DNA from: Apoda limacodes
Lineage: Eukaryota > Arthropoda > Insecta > Lepidoptera > Limacodidae
Length of the DNA: 64,000 nucleotides
Reading direction: 5' to 3'
Assembly: GCA_946406115.1 (NCBI GenBank)
Contig: OX291557.1
Coordinates: forward strand, 8,030,501-8,094,500
The translations under genes and the position numbers were made by a program. The notes under the pieces were generated by a model that worked only from the letters and a program-made list of their open reading frames with translations, did not search any database and was not told the DNA's origin. This document shows positions 41,286 to 52,640 of the stretch, piece after piece (the first letter of the stretch is position 1; each line of letters begins with the position of its first letter).

Positions 41286-41863
41286 AATGTGTAGATAATA
41301 TTTTTTTTCTATACTTGCTATAGAAAGTTTTTTTTCTGTGTTCTAATATGTACCGCATAATTTACTATGTACACGTATGTAACTATTATAATTGACTTTT
41401 GTCCCCCTAAATATGATGCAACACGTCGACAAGCGTCCAGTACCCATATCCTAGTCGGAAATCGCGTCGGAAATCACCCATTGAATGTGCCCTTCAAAGG
41501 TCATCACCATATTATGATTAAACAATTATGTTGGATACGAATCTCTATCGTCTATTCTCTTCACCAACTTAACATATTACGTAACTCCACCTCTTATACC
41601 CACTCCCAGCTTACAGCTTCATAGTATTTAGATACATATAACTTATATATAGTATATAAGTACATCTAGCAATACTACGGTTTATACTTACATCGTCAAT
41701 CTTCGTACGCGCAGACACAAACAAACTACCCGATAATCTGAGTGTTCTGTATACGGAACCAGGTATTCAAATTAAAAATTCGTGAAGCGCAAAGTATTAG
41801 TTTTGGACTTTACTACATAAAATTTAAATTAATAAGGTTCAGTACAACTAAACACATATTTAT
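41286..41863. other. AT-rich stretch, nothing recognised
   Basis: No family or gene assigned. Confidence 0.4.
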
Positions 41864-41911
41864 TGTTGCCAATGTTGAAATTGGCACATTAATATTTCAG
41901 CATTGGCAACA
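41864..41911. repeat. 18-bp stem, 12-nt loop hairpin
   Basis: 'tgttgccaatgttgaaat' (41864-41881) pairs with 41894-41911 with a single G:U. Too short for a standard pre-miRNA; geometry resembles the hairpin at 10728-10781. Confidence 0.65.
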
Positions 41912-43060
41912 TATATTTTTTCATATTAAAAAGTGGCATCACCTTTTCCTTTTTTTTTTTCTTTGAATCTGCAAAAGAATGTTTGTCGCTTGCAGTATTT
42001 TGGTAATTTTAAATAAATTTTGGTTCTATATAACTAAAAATAAACTTTGTTGTGTTGGTGTAAAGTGAGTGTTTCATTAGACCCCAACAAATAGATATTT
42101 TATTTATAAAGGTGTCGTGTACCTACCTACATTTGTACGTCCACGCCACGGTTCACGCCTTGATATTAATTCAAATAGGGTTATGTTAGTCACAAATAAT
42201 AATTCATCGATGCGTGACATAGCATTTTGGTAGCAAAAACTACAAGGTACAAAAGCCAGCTCTTGGTTTTTGTTAAGCTTATATTTTTTCTGTCATCATT
42301 GTCCTTGAGGAACATCTGGGTGCTCCATATTCAGTCACTTTGAGTCACTGACTTTGCCTGTACTATTATATTAATAACTACTTTATCGAGCACGTAAAAA
42401 ACTGTCGGACAGAACGATTAATCGATTTGCGTCTACGCAGTTACAATAATTGAAGTGCTTGTATTTGACTAGTCTTTACGATTTTTCGCTATGTACCTAT
42501 GTTTTATGTTATGTATATGTTTCTGAGGATAAAAACCATAAATATATATATAAATACAATCAGCTAGATAAATACTTGCAAATTCGTTTTGTAGCCAATT
42601 CATAATCGTTTTATATGGCAGGTAGTAGACCTACCTCTTATAGGAAATCAAGCATAAAATAAATTTTAATAAGAAATTAAACCGAATTTAAACAGCAAAA
42701 TACTAAAAGTAGCAGATACAACATTGAGCCATAGTAAGTAGGTATAATTATACGTCATAGATATACATATATGTATATTTCTGCATAAGGACCGGGCCAA
42801 CGGCGTCTTCAAGTGAACGTAGCTTTTTCAGCGTGGCATAACCAGACGTGATCTTATTTTGTATGTACACTATGTGTGTATACTATGTACCATTGCAAAA
42901 TTGCATGTACGGAGTTCATTATGTTTTACGTAGTTTTTAAAAGTAATAACAGATTGCGCTACTTTTACTAGTATGAAAAATATAATTTATAAACATTCAC
43001 TTGGCCATATCTTTACTTTTATATCAGTGTTAAATGTAAAATAAACTCTTTATATCTCAG
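41912..43060. other. AT-rich noncoding stretch
   Basis: No family or gene recognised. Confidence 0.45.
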
Positions 43061-43063
43061 GCT

Positions 43064-43100
43064 TTGGATGCTTGCAACACCTGGGCCATCACTCGCGCGT
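43064..43100 (-). repeat. Short inverted piece of the 'gttcttcaaaaagaag' retroposon tail
   Basis: 'gatgcttgcaacacctggg' and 'catcactcgcgcgt' are the reverse complement of the 'ggtgttgcaagcgtcc' and 'acgcgcgagtgatg' blocks at 40100-40140. Confidence 0.6.
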
Positions 43101-43944
43101 ATAGCCGCAAGTAAGACGCTATTATTGATATCCATGGATAACATACTGGGGCAAAGTAAAACTTTAGTGCTAAATGTAAAATTGATCCTAAAGTGTAGTT
43201 TAGTCAGGTCAAAGTAGCTTAAGAAAAACTTCGTGATATTTATTTAAACGCTTAAATGATTTGTGGTCTAGACTTTAATCATGTTAGTCAGCGTCTGTGA
43301 CCGCATTGACACATTTCCCCACGTTTGAGCGCTAAAATTAGTCGGCCCTAATCCGCAAGTCGCCGACGTGAGTGGAATATTGCTATGTGTACGTAAATTA
43401 CGGCTATTATTTTAATAAATACACTAACTTACGTACCTACATACAGGTTAAAACATGTCGTACAATAATTAAGCAAAAGAAAAGGGTAACTATTTTTTTA
43501 ATGCAGTTTATCATCAAATAAAACGAGTTGAATACTTTTTTCCTTATTAGCCTTTACGTATACGTATACCCACTATTGGGACACGGTCTATAACCTTACC
43601 ATGGGACTTGGGCGATTTGGGCCATAGTCCACATGCGGATCCAGTGCGAAATGTGGACTTCACATCCTTTTTTTTTACAGATTCAGGTTTCTCCACAAAG
43701 TTTTCCTTAGCCGAAAAAACCCATTTTTTTTTCTGATTGGACAAAAAAGGTCATGGTGCAAATTATATTTCAAACTTTGATACATAAACTATTTTTGGTC
43801 AATTTTAGAGGCTGACAAATGATTTTTTTTCAATATATGATCTTAAACTATCTCGTATTTAAGCCAATAATTTTAAATACTAATTCTCGTTCTTTGTCCT
43901 CGAAATCAGTATCCTAGATAATGTTCTTATAATTATGTAAAATA
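43101..43944. other. AT-rich noncoding stretch
   Basis: Minus-strand frame 43547-43744 is Lys-rich and shows no domain. Nothing else recognised. Confidence 0.4.
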
Positions 43945-43947
43945 AAG

Positions 43948-44254
43948 TCTCACTAATCCGGCACTTCAATAGACCGGCACGTCCAATAATTCGGCACTCT
44001 TCGCAGAAATATACAAGTAGAAGAAAGCCTTGTAGAAATATTGGAGTCACAGCCATATTAAGGATTATTTTACAACCATTTAGTTAATTGTGAGATATGT
44101 CATAAAAAACCGCGTAGAACACGAATACATTGAATATATTCCCTTTTTGAAATGCTTTATTTTATTTATCTTGAATTTTTCTATACAATCCAGCAATACG
44201 AACATTCCAATAATCAGGCACCCTCTAGTTTTTAATAGTGCCAGATTAGTGAGT
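43948..44254. mobile_element. MITE with pogo/Tigger-like ends
   Basis: 'ctcactaatccggcac' at 43949-43964 is mirrored by 'gtgccagattagtgag' at 44238-44253 with one change. The left end repeats 'ccggcac' or 'tcggcac' three times at short intervals, and the right end has 'aataatcaggcaccc'. Arrays of 'taatccggca' at the termini are typical of pogo-group Tc1/mariner elements. Length is about 307 bp, with no transposase. Confidence 0.6.
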
Positions 44255-45475
44255 ATCTGCTGTGTTATTGCAATATGAGTAATATTAATAGAACTGTTTA
44301 ACTACAAGGATTTTTTTAATGCCAAATTTACAGCGGGATTGATCGTCAAGAGTAACCCCACAGGCACCAGCCTTAACTTTTCTGATAATCTGATAAAATC
44401 CAAGAGTCGATTAATTATTTATTAGTAATTAGTATAAAAACCTATTTCACAATCAATTGTTTTAAATTGTATTTAGGTAGGTATTGCACTAAATATAATA
44501 TTTACAAGAGTTCACTCGTTATACTTTTCCGGACAAAAGTAACATGGAACATTGACTCCATTTAACCGTGACAAAAACTCGCATTCATATGCATTGTTAC
44601 AAGTTGAATAAAGAACTGAAAAAGTTATTCATAAGAGCTGAATCATTAGTTCTGCAAATACCAGCAGAACTGGAGTCGATTCTTCTGAGAAGCGAAAGAA
44701 AGTGTCTACACTGCACGCGACGGCACTGACTAATGGTTGTGCAGGAATGTCGCCACAATCGTGGGGTCATTGATACGCAGATACGAGCTGCTTACTTCTC
44801 ATTATGACTCTGACAGGTGTAGGTGGTACTGAGTAGGAATATTATAAGTGACTAAATAAATCTGACATTGTCTGGGAGCAATGCGGACTTTAAGCCTAGT
44901 TTTGGTGTTCCAAATACTAATTCGTTTGAAATTAACCCCGTGTGACCACACTAAAGCCACTCGAAAATTGTGACGCGACGCCACAGATTTGATTATTAAA
45001 AAGGTTAACACCTTCGACACCAAACTACAAAGTAGGGTTCATTCTGTTTGATGTCACAATTGTCAAAATGAAATTTTAACCCCAGTGTTCCAAATACTAA
45101 ATTGTTTCGAGTAAGTACCTACCTAATACATTTGACTATTAAACTAGGTGAAATGATGCCCAAACTAAAACTGACTTCTTGGTTTGCGTCCAGTCGGAGG
45201 TGTACTTAATATAAAAATATAAAATAATGTTGTAAGTAATGAAAATGGGGTCTAAACTTAGGGGTCAGAATCTAAAATTAGGGTTAAGCCCGTGTATAGT
45301 TACTATTGAAGGTTTGTTTTAGTGACAGCTTACAAAGTACTTTATATTAGGCATTTTATTTTAGATGTTTTAGTATTTATGTATGGAAGAAAAAATGCAA
45401 CTCGATATGATAAGTATACCGAAATTTCATATTCATAACTAGTTTCATTTTTTCTATACCTACGGGGTCTATAAT
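44255..45475. other. AT-rich stretch with a diverged direct pair
   Basis: 'gtgttccaaatactaattcg' near 44908 and 'gtgttccaaatactaaattg' near 45085 form a diverged direct repeat about 178 bp apart. No gene recognised. Confidence 0.4.
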
Positions 45476-45477
45476 AA

Positions 45478-45915
45478 CAGAAACCGGTCAAGTGCGTGTC
45501 GGACCAGGCAAGTTTAAGCTTCCCAGATTGCTCGTCACAATTATTTACTTCTCCAAGTAACTACATTTTATTAGTTGGTCGACTATTAGCTGTGACATTT
45601 TTTCTTTTTAATTTCGTTCTATACACTTTTGCCGGGGATTTTCCACTTATCCATAAACAACAAGGGGAACTTGACTTTAACAAAAATAATTTTATATTTC
45701 CCAAACAAACAAAAACAAAAAAAAACATCTTTATCTTACGTGTACACTACCAGTACTAGTTTGCCGGCGTGATTTATATGCACGCCTATGCCAAATTACA
45801 GCTTTCTAGTACGTACTAAAGTGTCTCTGAGTTAAGCCGCGGACAGACGGACGGACATATCAAAATTAATATTAATAAACTAATATTCTTGATTACTACA
45901 GAACCCTAAAAATTA
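45478..45915 (+). repeat. Dispersed repeat, family C, copy 1
   Basis: Opens 'aaccggtcaagtgcgtgtcg' and closes with 'gacagacggacggacatatc' and 'cagaaccctaaaaatt'. The frame at 45496-45759 inside it begins in the repeat module and is not a gene. Confidence 0.6.
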
Positions 45916-47045
45916 TCTAAAAATCACGGCTTTGTCGGCACCCCAATTTTCTTATTTTAATTTAGGAGACAAAAACTTACTTCATTGGTTAAGTTAAATT
46001 AAATAATTGGTTTGAAACATTTTAGTTACGTGTTTTGAATTTTAATTTGAAGAATATCTTTTAGCAGCGCTAGTTAGGTAGTCACTGCGCCTTAAGTGAC
46101 CTACGGAGCCATATCGGTGCCCGAGCCTGATGCACTTGATCGGGTGTTATAAATTTTAAGCTTCTGTTACAGAATAAGGTAAAAGTACCTACTAACGTAC
46201 TTCTGTCTACCTTATACCATGCTTCTGTTAAAAAAATGGTTTGTAATTCGGTCCGTATTCTCGAATAGGTACTTAACTACTCATAGGTACCTAGTAAGTG
46301 AACACCTCTTGTTCATTGTTCAGGAATGCTAACAACACTATTGCTGGTGCCAGGTTACACTTCGTAAATGTAAACAATCGGTTACAGTAACCGTACTGTA
46401 TTTGTTACAAAATTATACCAATACATACAAGTACATTACATTGTAAGTAATTACTACTTTCCTTTCTTGTACCAGCATTTTGATATAGTATCTCTGTATA
46501 AAAAAAAATTGATCTGGGGTAAAAAATCATATAAAAGAACGAAGCTGAGGACTGCGGGCACCAAAACTCAGAGCTGTCCCATTGGTCAAACTACGCTTTG
46601 TATGAGTTAGACCTGCTATTGAATTAGACCAACAATCTAGTTTATGTATGGAAGGCCATTTATAGACGTTAAAGTTATTAATAAAAACCGATAACAGTAG
46701 TATATCATGATTTTGAATCTAAAGTTCTAAGTACACTCATTCAGAGCTGCACTGTGCGTTCCGAATACATAAATACTACCTAAAAAAAAAAAACACTGTA
46801 TTTTTAAATATTTACGGAAAAAATATTAAATACTGAATAAAGAATTTGATAGACTAGTTTTTTTAACAGGCTTTATTACAACCCGGTTATACCTTGATGA
46901 TTCATCACTATAAAAATACATGGACATTTCAGTTGAAGTCATAGAGCAAATGTCCCACTAACGGGCATTTTACCCTAGATGCCCTAAATACAATTTAGAA
47001 AATCTTGATTGTGGTTTGAGAACGATAACTGATCAAACAAAAATA
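45916..47045. other. AT-rich noncoding stretch
   Basis: No family or gene assigned. Confidence 0.45.
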
Positions 47046-47047
47046 AA

Positions 47048-47245
47048 TAGAAACCAGCCAATTGCGAATCTGGCCAAGGGTTCAATATCAAATACTAAGG
47101 GTATTTGATATTAATTTCAACTTGATACCTTCATTCTGCGTTCCTAAGAAAAGGGTCTTGACAGAGCGACAAACAGACGGACAACAAAATGATCCTATAA
47201 GGGTTTCTTTTTCGTTTTTTCGTTTAGGTACGGAACCCTAAAAAG
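47048..47245 (-). repeat. Dispersed repeat, family B, short inverted copy
   Basis: On the minus strand: 'tagggttccgtacc', a U-rich 'acgaaaaag' tract, 'cttataggatcattttg', 'tccgtctgtttgtcg' and 'gaaggtatcaagttgaaatt'. It then jumps at 'caaatacccttagtatttg' to the terminal module. Most of the internal body of family B is deleted, and a small palindrome sits at the junction (47090-47110). Confidence 0.65.
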
Positions 47246-48105
47246 AAAGTTGATTTAATTTTCTTACAGGAAATGGCTAAAGATTATTTTGAGTAGGTAC
47301 GAAGGTACAAGAGGTTAAACGCCGGTCAACTAAAATGAAAATCACTGTCCGCTCTCGTCGAATTATTTCCTTAGTTAATAAAGTTGACCGCCCAGCCGTA
47401 TATCTATCACTTAATATTAATTTTACGGTGGTCTTAATATATATTAAATAATGTTGACAGCCATGATCGAATGTGTGAACTGTGATCTTATTTATGTGTC
47501 TTCCTAAAAATAAAGTAAGAGTTACGAATTGTTCTATAAATGGGTGTAGTCTTTTTTGATTAGGGTTGAGGCGGAAGGGTTCATCTTCTTATGTAGGGGG
47601 GACAAATTCCAACGGAATGTAGTATATTAGGTATATATTTTCTTAATATGATAAATGTGCAGTTTACTAGCATTTTTTAGAAATAGGTATAGATTTTTTT
47701 TCCGAATTTGGATGGTAAATTTCTTTTTCTGTAACTTGGTATCGATTATGACTTTTTCCTGTATTCCTATTTGTGTTCCTGTAATCCTATATCTTTTTTG
47801 TGGCTGTAATAACAGTAAGCAAAGATAAAATTTCACAGATATATTGATATAAAGTACACCAATTAAAAGTTCGCTGCGCAGTAAATAAAGTTTCTTACAA
47901 AACTTTCATAACGTAGTTTTCGTATAAAATAAATTTATATTATACTATATATAAAACTTGTATAAAGTATAAAAAAAAAAATTAAAAAAATATTAATAAT
48001 AAAAAAAATAGACAAATCACAATCCGCCGTCTGGTATCAAACTAAGGCTTTGAATAGGAATACTAAACAACGGAAACAAATACATAGATATTTTTTTTGT
48101 TATAT
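47246..48105. other. AT-rich noncoding stretch
   Basis: Acceptor-like 'ttttcttacag' near 47270 has no convincing exon after it. No gene recognised. Confidence 0.4.
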
Positions 48106-48109
48106 ACAT

Positions 48110-48240
48110 ATACATAAAAAACACCCATACTCAAGACAAACATAAATATAAAATGTTTGTCCTGTACGGGAATCGAACCCACGCTTCTGGTACAGCAGGC
48201 AGGTCATTTACTATTTAGCCACAGTAGCTGTCATACACGG
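48110..48240 (-). repeat. tRNA-derived SINE
   Basis: The minus strand contains GGGTTCGATTCCCGTACAG, a good B-box followed by the 'gacaaacattt' block seen in the diverged copy at 2440-2590. An A-box region would be expected upstream on that strand, around 48230-48200, and is not clear. It is a SINE relic and not a functional tRNA, since no cloverleaf could be drawn. Confidence 0.6.
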
Positions 48241-48493
48241 ATACATATTATAGTAATAAGCATCAAATCATTCTGTTTGATTTAGGGGCTACTACTGAGC
48301 TCTATATATGATACTATATTTTCTCCTCTTTCCGTCGAATGCCTATACGTTTTTTCATAAATTTTTAATTTTACTTTTATTTATTTTTTGTTTTGACTTG
48401 CGGTACTTACAATACTTACTACGCATCTTTAGTATTACATCATGCAATCTTAATTACATCATAAAATCTTATGATCATATCCGTATACTATTC
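48241..48493. other. AT-rich spacer
   Basis: Plus-strand frame 48308-48553 (81 codons) runs into the following duplication. No domain. Confidence 0.4.
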
Positions 48494-48613
48494 CACGTGA
48501 ACTTTTTTGACCAAAATGGTCCAAAACAAGTTACGAACACCAAATATACGTAACACGTGAACTTGTTTGACCAAAATGGTCCAAATCAAGTTACAAACAC
48601 CAAATATACGAAA
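48494..48613 (+). repeat. 60-bp tandem duplication
   Basis: Copies 48494-48553 and 48554-48613 both start 'cacgtgaactt' and share 'tttgaccaaaatggtccaaa' and 'caccaaatatacg', with a few substitutions. Each copy holds CACGTG-type and 'ccaaaatgg' palindromic words. Confidence 0.9.
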
Positions 48614-48929
48614 AAATACTTTAAAAAAGTAAAGTGTAACAAAATAGAGAGAAATTTGCAATTTTGTTCAATGAAAACAAAAGAATAGCCTTTTTTTAAT
48701 TACTTTGTTAAAGTTAATGCCGTTGGTAATTAATTAGTCTATTTAAAAAGGATGAAACTTGCTTGCTAATTATACGTATTCTTTCGAGTATTATACTCCA
48801 TACCGGTTATAATAATATCCCGTTAAGTTCCTACTTCTAATTTTATTAACCTGTTTCCTTTAACTTTTGAGGTATCAAAGGTTAAATTCTTTATTTACAC
48901 AATTTTTCAGATTTTTTCTCTTGTTTCAG
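48614..48929. other. AT-rich stretch leading to a strong acceptor
   Basis: Ends with a 17-base pyrimidine-rich tract and CAG at 48927-48929. No other feature. Confidence 0.45.
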
Positions 48930-49021
48930 GTGAGTTGCGAACTGAAAAAATACTGAACATCGTGTACCAGCTTTCGTCGTGTTCTTAATGCACTTAAAAT
49001 AACTTGTTTAAGACGTATAAG
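48930..49021 (+). promoter_or_regulatory. Recursive splice site or noncoding exon candidate
   Basis: TTTTTTCTCTTGTTTCAG ends at 48929 and GTGAGT starts at 48930, so an acceptor and a donor are directly joined as in insect recursive splice ('ratchet') sites. Ninety-two bases on, AAG|GTAAGT gives a second, near-ideal donor at 49021/49022. The pair could therefore also bound a 92-nt exon. All three frames of that exon hit stops (TGA, TGA, TAA), so it would be a 5'UTR or poison exon. Recursive sites lie in very long introns, which suits a 64-kb window without genes. Chance occurrence cannot be excluded from one site. Confidence 0.35.
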
Positions 49022-49708
49022 GTAAGTTTTAGCGTGAGCGCCCACAGCGCAAATTAAGGCATATGGCATATGGTACAGGAGTTTTTAACATCATCATCAC
49101 GTGCATGTATAGGTATCTTCACGGTTTTTATCTCCAAAAGGGGTAATCAGTAGCTGGTCTTATATCCACAGCCTAATGTCAATCACATTAAGAGTCATGA
49201 CAGTGTACTGTTTCTCATGCATTGAATCTGAATATAAGTGGTTTTATATATGTCCCATACGTTATAAATTACCAGCTCTAATGAATTAATAAGTGGTAGA
49301 ATAAAAGAGATAAAAGAGCAGGGACATTATACCCCAATCGCCGTCAGTTCCTGATGAACTATAAGCAAGCAGGAAGTCAGGATTGGGTAGGGGGAATATA
49401 TCAGCTTAAATTAGTTGACTGTTGGATATAGGCTTCTTCTATTTTTAACATAAACCTGAGCAGTAAAGTATACATTAGGTACCTATAACGTGTTTGGATT
49501 CCAGTAGTAGCCTAAACAATCTTAGTTGCTTAATTTTTTTCCTGATTTGTTCTATACAAATATCAACTCAACTATAATCGTGTAGTCGAATTCAAGCTAT
49601 GATTTCACTGCAATTTCTGAACACCGTGTATTTTTAGTTAACTTTAAGAACTCGTTATGCAGAACTTTATGTCCAATTTAGTAATGTAGACCAATGTCAT
49701 CCTAAGAA
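49022..49708. other. AT-rich stretch, nothing firm
   Basis: Some retroposon-like wording ('acggtttttatctccaaaag', 'gggtaatcagtagctggtc') near 49120-49200. No gene. Confidence 0.35.
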
Positions 49709-49769
49709 GCTGACTCTATCAAACAGAAAAAGCATTACTCCCACGCTTCCCGTCTTTGATAGAGTCAGC
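49709..49769. repeat. 15-bp perfect stem with 31-nt loop
   Basis: 'gctgactctatcaaa' at 49709-49723 and its exact complement at 49755-49769. The loop is partly pyrimidine-rich. Too short a stem for a miRNA. Confidence 0.7.
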
Positions 49770-49962
49770 AAAATACTCTCACGATTGTTTTCGGCGCCTA
49801 TTTATCTGTTTGTCATGTAATTAACGTACACTGTCGAAGTTCGGTGCAATTAGCGCAAGAAGTTTCCTTCACGCGTTTTGTTACCAATCTTCTACTAGGT
49901 TTTTATCTTGGATCTTGTATTAAAAGCGATCCTTAGAAATATTCTTTTAACATTTATATTGA

Positions 49963-50218
49963 ACTAGCTTTTGCTAGTTCCACTCGCCCTAAATCCGGTC
50001 AAATTAACTAATTAATGATACTAATGAAGCTTAAGGTCGGTTATAGTTATTCATGCGGGAACTTTTGAATTTTTCGGGTTAAAAACTATCCTTTGTCCCT
50101 AACCGGGACTCAAAGTACCTCCATACCAAATTTCATCTAATTCGATTCAGCGGTTATGGTGTGAAGAGGTAACAGACAGACAGAGTTACTTTTGCATTAA
50201 TAATATTAGTATATTATA
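49963..50218 (+). repeat. RTE/SINE-type retroposon tail, copy 4
   Basis: Starts 'actagcttttgctagttcc', includes 'catgcgggaacttttgaat', 'aaccgggactcaaagtacc', 'aaatttcatctaattcgatt' and 'gtgaagaggtaacagacaga', ends 'aataatattagtat'. Close to 800-1046 in structure. Confidence 0.75.
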
Positions 50219-50224
50219 AATTTA

Positions 50225-50490
50225 TATAAATTTAAACGTGCAGCTACCCTGTTTTCTTACCACAGCCTAAACCTGCTTACCCTATCTCTTTCGGTTAAAA
50301 TTAAATTCAAAGATTTACGCCTAGGCCGGAGGAACGTACAATTAGGTAACAAATTCCGCACAACGCTGCGGTTAACGCGGACATTTTCCCTCTTGTTCCC
50401 GTACAAATGCCCGCCCTGAGACTGCGGGTGCTGACGTGCTTTTGCTTTTTCCTGCCTCTTCATGGCTTTTAGCCGGATTACTAGCAAAGA
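50225..50490 (+). repeat. Dispersed repeat, family D, copy 1
   Basis: Shares with 55775-56020 the blocks 'cgtacaattaggtaacaaat', 'tgcacaac.gtgcggt'-type wording, 'ttttc.ctcttgt' and 'gccctgagactg', in order. The minus-strand Arg/Lys-rich frame 50257-50487 lies inside it. Whether the family was once coding is unclear. Confidence 0.65.
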
Positions 50491-51790
50491 GGGTGCGATA
50501 AGTACAGCAATATTGGCTATAATCTAATCCTATTTACATTTTAAAGTGTGTTTATTTACGTAAATCTATATTTATGAAAGACTAAACTGACTGATTTATA
50601 TAAATAAATAGCTAAGTGGGGATTGGAAATTTTCATGGAAATCCGTCATTTTTTTAGCGAAATGCATTAAAATTTGTATTTGGTCTCAAGGTTGAAGATT
50701 AAAATTAACATGTATCATGTGGCAAATCATCCCCTAGATGGAAAAATACTGTTCACCGTTTACCATTTGTGGAAAATATTGAGACGAGAAATTTTGTTAT
50801 AACGTAGGCGAACATTAAAAAGGATTTTGCAAAATTCATTCCGTAAGGTGGTGAAATAAAAGTTGGAAGTTTGTTTAGAATCCTTTTTTTTAAAACGAAA
50901 TAGGGAATGAAAATTTGTTTTAGAAATTCAATAATTTTGTGGGTAAAACCATAAGCAGTTCAAAACTTTCTTTTTTAAAAGTCGAAATAGACAAAGTCGC
51001 GGGAAAACGCTGATAAGATAAAAAGATAATAAGTTAGCAGTTACTGTAGTAATTGGATTAAATAAATTAAATCAAAATTTCCAGTTAAAAATGATTATCA
51101 GCGATATATTTTTTACCAAAGTCTTTGTAAGGATCAAGAAAAGTGCAAAATAGGCGGGCGTTTTGTTTAAGAATAGAAAAAAGCAATTTTTTTGTATCGG
51201 GTACATCTTGGAACTTACTTAAGTTCTCGTTATTTTTCAAAGTAATTTTAGTCCGTGCGGTAGTGTTATGGTTTTTTTAAGAATTTTCCAACATTTAGGG
51301 TAACCGAGAATGGCCATTTTGGAGCCCAATATTTCAAAAACGGGATAACACATATAATAACAATATTAAAGAAACCTTACAATATTTTTGATTTCTTATA
51401 CAACGTTACCTCGCTTAATGGGGTAGTCATTAACTGTACATTTTTATGGTCAAAAAAATACGAAACGCATAAAGTAATATGATAAACGTGTTTCTGTACT
51501 TTAACTTTCGTTATTAATTTATTTATTTCCAATATTCCGGTAACATAATTTCGTTTCTAAAAATCCTTGTCCCTCATAGACTTGGCAGTAAAATATTGAT
51601 AACAAAAAGAAACTCGAAAAGAAAAAAAAGGTTTCCTTATTTGACTACAAACCCTTTTAACGTTAAGAACTTAAGAATGAAATGAAAATAACAATATCAA
51701 TGATGAAATTTAATATGTGATGGCGGTTTAAATTTAACATTTTTTTAAAAAAAGATTAAAATATGTTTCAATCTATTTTGATTTTGAATT
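50491..51790. other. AT-rich noncoding stretch
   Basis: No family or gene recognised. 'gaatggccattttggagccc' near 51308 is a small GC-richer word. Confidence 0.45.
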
Positions 51791-51835
51791 TTGTTACGGA
51801 AAGAAGCTATGAGATATAGCCTCTTTCCGTAACAA
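51791..51835. repeat. 20-bp stem, 5-nt loop hairpin
   Basis: 'ttgttacggaaagaagctat' at 51791-51810 faces its complement at 51816-51835 with one mismatch. Probably a remnant of a small palindromic element or a replication foldback. Confidence 0.75.
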
Positions 51836-52318
51836 AAGTAAATAAATTATTGGGAGGCTTCATATTTTGCGTTGGCCGTATCTACTCAAAGCGCGTACGT
51901 ACGGTTACATCCCGTAATAGGGTTTGTTTCCAGGACATAATGGCCGATTTGTTTTGATTGGACGAAAAAATGTCCCGTACTACTTATCTCAATATCATTT
52001 CATTGTCATAACTCAATCGGATGTACAGTAGGAGGATAAAAAGTTTCGTCCTGTTTTTGCTTGAGGCAGTAACATTAACAGACAGCGACTGTGGCAATAA
52101 AATATGTTTGAATGATTTATGATTAGTGGTCCCACCAGTGTTCTCTTACTTGCCTCGTGGTTTCATTAATTTTAGGCTAGTGGTAGGTACTACTATTCCT
52201 TATTGTATGCTAGTGATCCCTACTCGAGTGATATACCGATGAACTGAATAAATGTAAATTGATATTAAAAACCCCAATGCAATATTAAACTGTTCAACAA
52301 AATCTCATCACAAAATAA
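51836..52318. other. AT-rich stretch, nothing recognised
   Basis: No family or gene assigned. Confidence 0.4.
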
Positions 52319-52319
52319 T

Positions 52320-52640
52320 AAAAAAACCGGCCAAGTGCGAGTTGGACTCGTGCACCGAGGGTTCCGTACCTACCACCATTTACCTAAGCGGTCGCACTCA
52401 TCTAGGTACTGACCAAGCTCGACGTTGCGAAACTTTAAATGTCGTTTCCAACAAAAAAATGTGTTACTCCCTTAAATTTTAACTTTTTATTATTTGTAAG
52501 AAATTCCCCATTATATCACATATGCTGTGAAAAATTCAGGCTTCTACCTATTACATTCATTTTAACGGCCGGACAGACATAAAGACAGACAGGCAGCGTA
52601 GGCTTTGTCTTTTCCGGTAGCACCCTCTAGAAGTCTAAAA
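52320..52640 (+). repeat. Dispersed repeat, family C, copy 2
   Basis: Opens with the cleanest form of the shared module, 'aaaccggccaagtgcgagtt', 'ggactcgtgcaccgagggtt', 'ccgtacc', and runs through 'gacagacataaagacagaca' to 'ccggtagcaccctctag'. Its far end lacks the usual 'ggaaccct', so it may be truncated. Confidence 0.65.

Noticed and set aside
45496..45759. An 87-codon plus-strand membrane-protein-like frame
   Set aside because: It begins inside the family C module and its hydrophobic run is a product of T-rich DNA.
48110..48240. A tRNA gene, because of a good B-box on the minus strand
   Set aside because: No acceptor stem or cloverleaf could be formed and the sequence matches a SINE-like copy at 2440-2590.
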